This document shows positions 34,274-45,000 of a stretch of DNA of 64,000 nt, one piece after another. Every line of letters begins with the position of its first letter. Position 1 is the first letter of the stretch. Under the pieces are notes generated by a model. The model worked only from the letters and a program-made list of their open reading frames with translations. It was not told the origin of the DNA and did not search any database. The translations under genes and the position numbers were made by a program. This DNA is from Cordia subcordata. Taxonomy: Eukaryota > Streptophyta > Magnoliopsida > Boraginales > Cordiaceae. The DNA lies in the NCBI GenBank assembly GCA_028554755.1, contig JAPTOF010000006.1, positions 10,472,501-10,536,500 of the forward strand. The letters are read 5' to 3'.

Positions 34274-35590
34274 TGTTAGCTAAATATTCATTATTGATTT
34301 TGATGATGAAAATATATATATGCATTATTTGACTAAATAGCTTCTTGTGAAAATGAGATGTCATCAATATGAAGCTTTGAAAGATATGAAAATGTGTAAA
34401 AAGCCTTGTTTGAAGGGAGAAAAGATGAGAAGGCATAAGGAGGAGAAGAGAAGCCATAAGGGGTACCGGATTTATTTTTCTTCTTGCTCTTTTTGTGAAA
34501 TGCCTATATATTGTGTGGACTTGGTTCAAAATCTTTTTCTTTGTCATTGCAAAAATTTTCAAGTCTTGCACATTTGAAAATAACATATGCATAAATGTAT
34601 TTGAATGCACACATTGAGATAAAATGAGTTTTTGGGGTGTTTCAATTCACAACATGCGTTTACATATTTATTCAAAATGACTTGGAGTTGTGAAAATGCA
34701 CTTAAAATTGTTTTTCTGCAAAATCTGGCTTTACTTTACATTCTAGAGTGGCCGGACCCCCCAGCCGGTCGACCGGCTGACCTGGGTGGTCGCCCGGCCT
34801 AAACAGAGAGGTGAAGGGAAAAGTCGGACCCCCTAGCCGGTCGACCGGCTAAGGCGTCCGGCCTAGTCAGAGGAGGAGAAGGGCAAGTCGGACGACCCAG
34901 CCGGTCGATCGGCTGAACGGGAGCTATAATAAATGCACTAGCCGTTTATTACCGTTCTGGCCGAAAAACTCAACCTTTCTTCTCCTACCATATCCCTAAC
35001 CCCCAAATCTCTTTAAATACTCATTCAATACACTTTCTAATAATCAATTGAAGTGTGCTAAAGTGTTTATCATCATTCAATCCATCTTTGAGCCATTCTT
35101 GCAATATATTTGAGCTTTCAAGAGCTTATTCTTTTTCTTCTTGAAGAAAATCTCAGAGTCAATCTTTTCTCATTTTTGAGTACATACACACTTTGAGAGC
35201 TTTAATCTTTGTGAGATATATTCATTTAAGCTTGTAAAGTGTGAGGAAATTCTATAGAGTAAATCTCTTGGGTTCTTTGAAGTAAGACTTCAAAGAGGTT
35301 GTAAAGAACTTGGTTTGTGCTTCACCAAGCTTTGAAGAAGCATCTTAGTGGAGATCTTTGAAGTCCTAAGGGGAGATTCCTTGGGCGATGGACGTAGGCT
35401 TGGCCGAACCACCTTAAAATTGTTTGTTTCTCTTCTCCTTACATTTCTATTTTTATTCTTCTTACATTGCTTATCTTGTGTTTGATATATTGTTTGTTAG
35501 AAGTTGTAAATTTTTTGTAAATTTCAAAAACAAAAATTAGTATTAATATCTTAATTCACCCCCCCCCCTTTTAAGATATTTGCACCCATA
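34274..35590 (+). mobile_element. solo LTR, SIRE/Maximus-type copia
   Basis: The block starts TGTTAGC followed by ttgattttgatgatgaaaat, ends with a C-run and ttttaagatatttgcaccca then ta, and is flanked by CACTC on both sides (34,269-34,273; 35,591-35,595). The last dinucleotide is TA instead of CA. A length of 1,317 bp, the atggacgtaggcttggccga segment near 35,389 and the terminal attcaccccc run fit the large copia LTRs of SIRE type. A GC-rich stretch at 34,750-34,920 holds three copies of the palindromic agccggtcgaccggct-type word. No internal domain follows. Confidence 0.75.
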
Positions 35591-35659
35591 CACTCTTATA
35601 CATATGCTTGGTTTTACAGCACGTATACATATGTTCTTACATTCATACATCTAGACAAA

Positions 35660-35888
35660 GGGCTCGTTTGGATTGGCTTTTTTCAAAAGTGCTTTTTTTA
35701 ACAACTTTTGAAAAATAGTTTTTTTTTAGAAGCTGAAAATTCTGGCTTCTAAAAAAAGCTGTATTTGAGCTTTTTTCAGAGTTTCAGCTTTTTTGGAAAC
35801 CAAATCAAATAGTTATTGCAAATTTAATGTAACTTTTGAAGGAAAAAAAAGTACTTTTTCCTGAAAAAAAACCAATCCAAACAGGCCC
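35660..35888. mobile_element. 229-bp MITE, complete copy
   Basis: The left end gggctcgtttggattggctt plus ttttc and the reverse complement of the right end, gggcctgtttggattggttt plus tttttc, form a 25-bp inverted repeat with three or four mismatches. AAA flanks both ends, so a 3-bp PIF/Harbinger-type duplication is possible. Partial relatives lie at 29,576, 41,785, 42,655, 54,270 and 59,036. Confidence 0.8.
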
Positions 35889-36434
35889 AAAGTCATGGTT
35901 TTGTGAGAGGATAAAAGAAAAAAGACGAAAAAGAAAAATTTTGGGAAGAATTTAAATTTTGAAATGAAGGATATAGATTAATATTGCATATTAAAATTTA
36001 GAGTAGATAGTTATAATTGAGAAAAAAAAATCATTTTCTGTGAAATTATTATAATTTATTTTTATACAAAAGAAACTTAATTGATAGAGCTTGTCTATGG
36101 GACATCGGCTGGAAGGAGCCTGAGCCCCAATTTTTAGACTCGGATGTAATACCCTTAGCTAAAACCATCGTATCATGTAAGGCAGAATGCTCAATTCGAT
36201 AGCAACTGATATAACTCAAACCTACATACAAGTGATACTTTTTAACATCTTCATCATGGAGGCTCCTTGAGTGACGAGATCACTATAAAGCTCATAGTAG
36301 GAATTGCAATGGTACCTTATCCTGCTCCGCTCTGTAGAAGTACTACAGGAGTAGGGACAGAGTTTTTGTCAAAAAAACCCCAACTAGGGGTGAGATTGGG
36401 TAAGGGCTTGTCCATCCCATTTCGCTCTATCCCG

Positions 36435-36470
<36 letters not shown>

Positions 36471-36664
36471 CTTCTAATATATTCTTATATATTTTGAATA
36501 TAAACATTATATCATTTTGTATATATTTCTAATATATATTTTTATATTGTAATATAAATTTTATATTATTAAAATCTTTTTTAATTTAGTTATAAAAGTT
36601 AACTTGTTTTTAATACATTCTCATGTAATAGTATTTTTTAAAAAAATTTAATGTCATTGATCTT
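35889..36664. other. non-coding stretch
   Basis: No gene recognised. The 36,090-36,430 part has mixed base content and short frames of no known family. An AT microsatellite lies at 36,437-36,469. The AT-rich tail leads to the copia insertion. Confidence 0.45.
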
Positions 36665-36669
36665 GTTGA

Positions 36670-36892
36670 TGTTAAGGCATATATCAGTTAGCTTAGTTAG
36701 TTATTAGAATAAGTAGTTAGTTATAGCTGAGTTTGTTAGTTAGTTAATACAACACAGTAAGTGAACAACTGTCATCTACTAATTGATGTATTATAGCTGC
36801 CAAGCTGAGTATATATAGCTAAGTATCTATATCAATTGAGATTGAAAAATGGCAGTTACACTTTTCTTCTTCATGTTCTCTCTACTCAAACA
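36670..36892 (+). repeat. 5' LTR of copia element 2
   Basis: A 223-bp LTR with tandem tagttagttagttatt-type words and tatatatagct near 36,811 as a possible TATA region. It ends ACA immediately before the primer-binding site. Confidence 0.95.
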
Positions 36893-36906
36893 TGGTATCA
36901 AGAGCC
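36893..36906 (+). other. primer-binding site of copia element 2
   Basis: tggtatcaagagcc directly adjoins the 5' LTR and is one inserted base away from the standard tggtatcagagc initiator tRNA-Met site. Confidence 0.9.
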
Positions 36907-37168
36907 AAATCTTTTGGGAGTTCTGAAGAAATTTTTTTTTTTTTTGAAATCAAAGATTTCGCATTATTTGTTGAGCTTATCAAAGCTGCTTTACTGCTTC
37001 AATTCTTCAAAATTGCATAGAAATCAAGCTTTACAGCCTAGGGTTTTTTTATCTCCATTAACGATTTGTCAGAGCTTCAACCTAAGGTGTTTTACAGTCT
37101 TTGTTGTGTTTCTCCTCTGTTACGAACAGCTATTTCTTCTTTATCGAACTTTTCTAGCTTAATCTACC

Positions 37169-38152
37169 GTGGATGATGATGTTGAGGTTCAACTGCCTTC
37201 AAGCTTCAAAATGTTTCTGCAAAATTGCAATGGTATGCTTCATATCAAGCTTGATAATACTAATTTCTTGATATGGAAAACACAAATGGAATCATTATTC
37301 AAAGCATATCATCTTCTCAAGCATGTAACTGGTAAAACACCATGTCCTGAACCTACTATTACAAATGCTACTGGTATTGAAGAAGACAATCCTGCTTATA
37401 CTTTGTGGCTAGTTATTGATGAGCATTTCAAGAAATGTTTGTTTGCTTCTCTGCATCCTGCTATGTTTTCGCAAGTTGTTCGACTTAACACTGCCTCTGA
37501 AATTTGGGGTTCTCTGCACAAAAGGTTTCACTCTGTTAGTAGGTCTCATGTTTATCAACTTAGGCATCAGCTTTCTGTTCTTACCAAAGGATCATTGACT
37601 ATGCAACAATATTTAGACAAAATCAAGACTATTACGGATACAATTGCCACTATTGATGAACCTATGAGAGATGAAGACATATCATGGTACATACTTAAAG
37701 GATTACCTGAACAATATGCATCAATCAAAGCTTCTCTGAGAGTGAGACATGAACTTGTCAATGTGTCTGAGTTGCGTGGCATTCTGATCACTGAGGAATT
37801 AAACTTCAATTTCTCTCAGAATCTTAATCTTAATGATTCCTCATCTATGGATACTCAAACTGTTCTTTATACCACCACTGGTAGAGGTACTAATTCAAGG
37901 GGCAGAGGCAAAAACCAAGGGCACAGGGGTAGAGGCAGATCAACTTCTCAAAGAGGGGGTTATACTTCATCATTTAACTCTACTCTTGGATATTCTAATC
38001 AAGTTACTCAGAATATGCAGGTTTCTCAACAGAAAATAAAAGTTCAGTGCCAAATTTGTGGTAAATTTAATCACTCAACTATTGAGTGTTGGCATAGGTT
38101 AGATACTATTAACTATGCCAATCCAAAGGCTAACACTCAAAGGAATACATAA
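37169..38152 (+). pseudogene. copia Gag (open frame, 327 residues)
   Basis: The N-terminal part matches the retrotransposon Gag/UBN2 family: LDNTNFLIWKTQMESLF near residues 28-44, then LHKRFHSVSRSHVYQLRHQL near 120-139 and LKGLPEQYASI near 177-187. A glycine/arginine-rich stretch (about 243-271) precedes a CCHC zinc knuckle, CQICGKFNHSTIEC, near residues 295-308. The knuckle is complete. The frame then meets a stop where an intact polyprotein would run on into protease. In a live element Gag packages RNA and forms particles. Here it is the longest intact frame of a dead element. Confidence 0.85.
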
Positions 38153-41100
38153 ACTTATACTGCTCAAGTCTCACCATCTGCTCCTCCTGCTCAATGGTAT
38201 TTGGATTCTAGTGCTACTAGTCATGTCACTAATGATAAAGCTCAGCTGCAGCAGTGTCATTCCTATATAGGTCAGGAAACAGTAGCTGTTGGAGATGGCA
38301 ATGCACTTCCTATCTCTAGCTATAGCCAGGGTAGCTTATCTCTTCCTCATACCTCTCTCTATCTGTCCAATATTCTCTATGTTCCTAGTATTTCCTCTAT
38401 TCTTATATCAATTTATCAGTTAGCCAAAGATAATAATTGCACAGTTTTGTTTAACTCTAAGGGAGTGCAAATCCTAGACAATCATACTCATATGGTGAGG
38501 TTCAAGGGCCCATGTGAGAATGGTTTATATCCATTGCCATCAACATTGCACTCCTCAATTGTTTAATTAAGTCTTGCTTCTCCAACTGTTTTTCAATGTC
38601 TCACTCTTTATCAAGATCAAACTCCTTCAAGGTATGGCAACTCAGACTGGGGCATCCCTCTAAGCATGCTGCATCAGTCATTTCTTCGATGCTATCTTTT
38701 CCTTTGTCTTTTTTATGTAAACACTTTTTTGATTGTGTTGTAGCTAAATCCCGTCAGTTACCATTTCCTAGTTTTTCTAATAAGAGTATTGCAGCCTTTG
38801 ATCTTGTTCATTCTGATGTGTGGAGGCCTTCCCCAATAAAATCTTGTATGGGATTTCAATATTATATCATTTTTGTGGATGATTTTTCTTGATATTCTTG
38901 GATATATCCATTAAAGTTTAAGGCTGATGCTCTGTAAGCTTTCATTGCATATAATTCAATGGTGCAAACACAATTTCGTACAATCATCGAAACATTAAGA
39001 ACTGACAATGGTGGTGAGTTTCTTAGTCATCAATTTAGAACTCTTTTGCAAAATCAAGGCACAGTTTATCACACCACCTGTCCTCACACACCACAACAAA
39101 ATGGTAGAGTTGAAAGGAAACATGCTCATCTTATTGAAACTGTGTTTTCCTTGCTTAATCATTGCAAGCTACCAAGTTAGTTTTGGCTAGAAGCTTTGTC
39201 TACTGCCAATCATCTCATTAATAGATTACCTACACCAGTCCTCAATAATCAATCACCCTTTCAATGTCTTTACAGTCAAATACCTTATTACAAGCTTCTA
39301 TAAGTGTTTGGCTATCTTTGTTTTCCTTGGATTAAACTATACAGTAAGCACAAGCTACAGAATAGAGCAGTAGCATGCATTTTTCTGGGTTATTGTGATA
39401 CCACAAAGGGCTACAAGTGCATGGATATCCAAACTAACGGAGTTTACATTTCCAGGAATGTCAAATTCTTTGAAACTATGTTTCCTTATGCTTCTACTTC
39501 AACATTGTCTCTATCATCTAATCATTTTCCTCCACTATTTCATCTGAACACTACATCACACTCCAATACATCTACATCTTATAATTCTTCTGTTCCTACT
39601 TTACTATCTTCTCTTCTTCCCATCATTCCTCAAATATCTGGGAACAAAGTCTGTAGTATCACAATCCTTTACTTCACTATTCAATTCTAACACTATTTGT
39701 CAATCAGCAGAGGCGTAGTCTACACAATCCTCTTCAGCTGATATCTCTCATTCTCAGACTCATCCTGTACCAGTTCATAACCCTGCATCTACTGTTATCC
39801 CACATCATCCTATGGTTACTAGATCTAGAACTGGTTCCTTACCACTTCCACCTGCCAGATATATTCTTCATAATACCATTTTAACACCACCTCAAATTGA
39901 ACCATTTTCCTTCAATGAAGTAATAAAATATGCTCATTGGCAACAAGCTATGAGAGAAGAGTTCGTTGCTCTCCAAAAGCAACAGACTTGGATTCTTGCA
40001 CCACCACCACTTGATAGGCAACCAATTGGCAACAAGTGGGTTTATAAGATCAAAAGACACTCAAATGGTTCTATTGCTAGATACAAAGTAAGGCTAGTTG
40101 CAAAGGGATTTCATCAAGAGTATGGATTGGACTACACTGAAACTTTTAGTTTAGTGGTTAAACCTCAGACTATAAGACTAGTTCTTTCTCTTGCATTACA
40201 TTTCAACTGGTCATTAAGGCAATTAGATGTGACAAATGCTTTTCTTTATAGAGCTCTTTATGAAATTATGTATGCAAGCTCCAGAAATCTCTTTATGGAC
40301 TTAAGTAGGCTCCTAGAGCATAGTATCACATGCTATCTGCTTTCCTACTTGATCAGGGCTTTCACTGCAGTACAGTAGACACTTCCTTATTTGTGCTTGC
40401 TAACAACTCTACTATAGTTGTTGTCCTGGTATATGTAGATGATCTTATTATTACTGGTAGCTTCTCTCAACTTATCACTGATCTCATTGCTGTTATGGCA
40501 TCCAAGTTTGCTATGAAAGATTTGGGCTCTTCATCATTTTTCCTTGGTCTAGAAGTCTCAACTTCTGGTAATTCAATGATTCTTCATCAAAGAAAATATG
40601 CCAGGGATCTTTTACAGAGAGCAGGGCTTTCTGAATCCAAATATAGTGTCAATCCATGTATTTCCAAGTATACACCTCATGATCAAAACTCTGCTCTGCC
40701 TTATTCTAATCCAACTACCTTTAGAAGTTTAGTGGGAGCACTTCAATATCTCACAATCACTAGGCCAAATATTCAATTTGTAGTCAATTCAGTGTGCCAG
40801 GCCATACATCATCCAATAAATGCAAACTATAATGCTTTGAAGAGAATTTTAAGGTTTGCGAAAGGAACACTGCATCAAGGCTTACACTTTCAAAAAGGAT
40901 CATTTTAGCTTCAAGCCTATTGTGATAGTGATTGGGCTAATGATTCACTACCCGAAAAGTTTACCGCTGGATTTTGTGTATTTTTGGGGCCAAACTTGAT
41001 ATCATGGTGCTCTAAAAAGTAGGCAACAGTTGCAAGATCTTTCGCTAAAGTCGAGCACAAGGCACTAGCACAGGCTGCAGCTGAGGTGAAATGGCTTACC

Positions 41101-41397
41101 TATCTATTGAAAGATCTTCACATTTCATGTTTCACACCTACTCTAATCAGTGACTCTGTATCTGCTATAGCACTGGCAACTAATCTCGTCTTTCATAGCA
41201 GAACCAAGCATATAGAAATTGATTATCGTTTTGTGCATGAACAAGATATTGCCAAGCAGCTACTTCTATCTCATATTTCAACTGAAGAGCAAATAGCAGA
41301 CATCTTTACTAAGTCATTGCCTAACTCTAAGTTTACAACTCTCAAGGCCAAGCTTCCCTTTGCATTACCCAAGGTTCAGCTTGAGGGGGGATGATAA
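38153..41397 (+). pseudogene. copia Pol remnant (PR-IN-RT-RNase H)
   Basis: Protease: WYLDSSATSHVT near 38,192-38,227, with the catalytic D-S-G changed to D-S-S. Integrase: an RLGHPSKH..C..C zinc region (38,645-38,745) and DDE core residues in HSDVW (38,809), RTDNGGEF (about 39,000) and ERKHAH (about 39,114), with stops at about 38,891 and 39,178. RT: KARYK-like and LDVTNAF segments (40,060-40,245). Coding then skips the usual VYMxQPPGF block and shifts frame, with LYGLK-stop-APRA near 40,284-40,320. YVDDLIITGS follows at 40,433. RNase H: DSDWAND (40,927), RTKHIEIDYRFV (41,200-41,238), ending at a stop before the polypurine tract. Not functional. Confidence 0.9.
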
Positions 41398-41610
41398 AGC
41401 ATATATTAGGTAGCTTAGTTAGTTATTAGAATAAGTAGTTAGTTATGGCTGAGTCTGTTAGTTAGTTAATATAACACACTAAGTGGATAGCTGTCATCTA
41501 TTGATGTATTATATCTGCCCAGTTGAGTATATATAGCTAAGTATCTGTATCAGTCGAGATTGAAAAATGGCAGTTACACTTTTCTTCTTCATGTTCTCTC
41601 TACTCAAATA
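41392..41610 (+). repeat. 3' LTR of copia element 2
   Basis: A 219-bp LTR matching the 5' LTR with scattered substitutions and a 4-bp gap. The terminal CA has become TA, so the target duplication GTTGA follows ATA. Confidence 0.93.
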
Positions 41611-41615
41611 GTTGA

Positions 41616-42040
41616 CAGGTATTCTGGCGGAGTTTTTTTCCATACGACAAAGGTAGAGATGATAGTTTAAGAGTTTATTTTGGTACAAGTACATGATAAG
41701 GGTAGGGGTGAGAGTTTTATTAATATGTACAGAGTATGAGTAAGCACACTCTATCCCTAGTCTACTCCATTTCCATCCTTACCCGTTAGAATGGCTTTTT
41801 TTAAGTGATTTTTAATAACTTTTGGTTTCAAGAAGCTAAAAATCCTAATATCTAAGTAGAGTACATTTGATTTTTTTTTTTTTGGGAGAACGTCAGCTTT
41901 TTTTTTGAAAGGTTAGACAAATATACATACGTACATAACAGTAGTGGCGTACAAAAGCATTGCATAGGACGGCCTCCATTGTCTCGACTAATGTGTCCAG
42001 TCAAGTCAATGTAAACGACGCTCTCACTCTTCTCTCTCTC
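41616..42040. other. upstream region of the Agenet/DUF724 gene
   Basis: This holds the presumptive promoter and 5' leader of the plus-strand gene starting at 42,041. A relic of the 229-bp MITE family (ggctttttttaagtgatttt and agaagctaaaaatcc) lies at about 41,785-41,910. The reading frame is open for 27 codons before the ATG but contains no earlier ATG. Confidence 0.5.
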
Positions 42041-45000
42041 ATGGCGGAGGCAACGCAGAGCAGCAGCATGGAATCAAGAAAGTCGCCACAGCGTTTCTAC
42101 AGCGTAGGCTTCAAAGTAGAAGTCACAACCAACGAAGAAGGCTTTAGAGGCTCATGGTACACGGGCACCATTGTCAACCCTTTTCTCAAACCCAAACCCA
42201 AACCCAAACCCGCTAAAAACTTCTTGTGGGTCGAGTACGAAGGTCTAGTCACTGAAGACGATCCTCTGAAGCCATTGATAGAGTGCATTCACGTTGCGAA
42301 CTTACGGCCTCCGCCGCCGCGTGATTTGACCGATCACAAGGGGGTTTTGGAGCTCCACGACGTCGTCGAGGCTTCTTATAGGGATGGTTGGTGGACCGGC
42401 GTCATTATTAAGATTTTTGACGGTGATGATGGTGGTGGTGGTGGTGGTGGTGGTGGTGGGTTGAGGTTTTTAGTGGCGTTTGAGTGTCCTGATGAAGAAA
42501 TTGAGTTTGGTCTTCACGAGTTGAGGCTTCATCTTGATTGGATTAATGGCGAATGGGTTCGTCCCCAAAAAAAGGCACGAACGAATTTCCACCCTTAACT
42601 TTTTATTCATTTTTTAATTTTTTTTTTGGTATAATGTGCTTATGGAAAAAGTACATTTTGTTTTTGGCAAACTCAAAGTTTTTGCTTCTAAATAAAAGCT
42701 CTAGTTATTTGCAAAGAAATTTTTTTTATTCTCATAAAAAAATCCAATCCGAACAGGCCTAATGTATGACCAGAAAGAAATAAAATTGAGCCTCTGGTAT
42801 GAGCTGGCGTTTTCTTGTTTTCTGAATGTTTTTAATTTTTCGAGAATGAAGGGTATACTAATAAAGTTTATTTTTTTCGATTTTCATTCTTAAATGCTGA
42901 ATGATCTATGGCTTTTTTTAGCCTTTTATAGATGCCTGGGACGTTTATAAATGTATATGATGAGTTGCAAAGTAAGAAAGTCCAGTGAGTTTTGTGCTAT
43001 TATGGAGGTTTCTGAAATAGAATTTAGTTGTTTTAGTGAACCTGCATTGAACATGAAATACATAATATTGTAATAAATTTGAAATATAGATGAATGCGTC
43101 ATTTATGTTTGTTGTACACTTGATAGTGGTCACGGTAGTGAAGCAATTCGCATTTTCTGTTCTAAATGGATAAATAGCAGATGAACAACACTTGATGACT
43201 ACAAAGTCCAGTGAGATTGTACAATTGTGTGGGTTACTGGATATAGAATTTAATGTTATGGTAAACTTGCACTTGGCAAAAAGTTATGTAACATATCGTA
43301 ATTATAAGTGATAAAATGCAATTGCAGGTGAAAGCATCATAAATATTTTAATGCACTTGATAGTGATCATGGTAATCAAATGAATGGAAACAAATGCTGA
43401 AAGCAAATAAAGAATATTTATTGCGATAATGTGAGGACAATACTATTATTGTTATGGTGAATTTGGGTCCATTGGTGGCCATATGTATTGTTTGAAACAT
43501 AATCTCATCTTAGTTTTTTCTCCATAATTGTGAGTTTTATGTCTTTGAGTATGTTGGCATGTGTGTTTAGCGAGACTATCCACCTGTAGTAGTTGTTAAA
43601 GTTTTGGTGATATCTCATAGTTTTTGCTAGCTAAGTGCATGTAGCTTCTTGTAGAACTCCTCCTTCTTTGCTTGCAAACGCTGCATTCCTGGCCACTAGT
43701 GTTTCTTTTCTTTTCTTTTTAACTGTTGCTCCATTCATTAATGTTTATTCCACACTTTAGTTTTTGTTGTATATATCTGTTGAACTCTTTGTATGAGTAA
43801 AAGATTTATAGAAATTATAACTTGTCATACTAATTTTGTGGATACACTTGCTACAAAACAGTCATATTTAACTTCAGATGTTAGAATCTAGCTTTGCACT
43901 GTTGTGCTATGGTGGTTTCCTTATTGATGTCCAATTGATGCTCTTGCTTGAATACACAAGTCATCCTTGTTTGCTTTTCCATTCCAGGAGGTAGTTGCTT
44001 TAAAAGATACGAGGGAAACTGAGTTGGCAAATCAACTTGAATCAGTTTTTACTGAAGTTAGCACTAGAGAGAGAATACCAACTTGTACAAAGAAATTGAA
44101 GAAGGCAGCAGCTGATTCTGAAAGCGCAAAACCTCTGAAGAAATTAAAGAAGGCAAGAACAGATCCTGAAAGCACAAAACCTTTGGAGAAACTTAAGAAG
44201 GCAAGAGCCTATTCTGAAGGCACAAAACCTCAGAAGAAATTGAAAAGGGGGAACGTGCCTGGGGCATCAGCAGTCCTTACACCCTGTGGATTCAACTCGG
44301 CATCAACAAAAGCATTGGGTGAGGAAGCAGATGGTATCTTGGTCTCAACAGACAAAGGAGACGGAAAAGTTGATGCGAAATTGAAGTCTTTGGATAGGCA
44401 TAAACATTCTACAAAATCTTTGAGCCCTGTGAAGAACTTTGTAAGCTCTGCCTAATTCTTAACTACTTAATCTTTTATGATCTATTTAATTTCTTATTTT
44501 CTATCTGTTTACTGTTGCTGCTGGTCTTGGAGTTGGGGGCAGGGCCTGGTTGAGGGTGATTGTTTACTTCCATGGTCTGTTGAACTCATCTGAACAAAGG
44601 CTTTCCTTGGTATAGCATCACAATAAGGCAATGGCACAGAACCCTTTCAACCCTTTCAAGGACTGATCATATCGAAGTTGCTCTCTGAACTCTATACACA
44701 ACTTTTTTTCTGATTAAATCATTGTTTGGGTTCAAAGTCCAATCTGTGCTATTGCAGTCAGCTTCTAGTTAAGGACCATCAAGAGGAAATCAACAAGAAG
44801 ATAGAATTCCTTTTTCAGTTTCCTGTCTTAACTTATTGTACCGCTTTCCCTTTTTCTTTTGTTTCCCCACAAACCAGATCTGTCTTACCAGTTTAATATT
44901 TAAAACATTATTGACTGTCGGATTTGGAATTAGATTTCTTTTCCTTTTCCCCTAACAGATTTATGTTTCTGCTGATCGCCTATTAATTAGTTTCTTTTCT

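Larger units (their letters stand above)
36670..41610 (+). mobile_element. full-length but inactive Ty1/copia retrotransposon
   Basis: LTRs at 36,670-36,892 (starting TGTTAAGGC, ending ACA) and 41,392-41,610 (starting TGATAAAGC, ending ATA) are flanked by a perfect 5-bp duplication, GTTGA (36,665-36,669; 41,611-41,615). The primer-binding site tggtatcaagagc follows the 5' LTR, and the polypurine tract cttgagggggga precedes the 3' LTR. Gag, protease, integrase, RT and RNase H occur in copia order, broken by stops and one RT frameshift. LTRs differ at about 18 of 219 positions by eye (about 8%), so the insertion is not recent. Confidence 0.95.

Noticed and set aside
34347..34577. Short coding frames inside the 34.3-35.6 kb block
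   Set aside because: They lie within an LTR, where no protein is expected, and show no conserved motifs.
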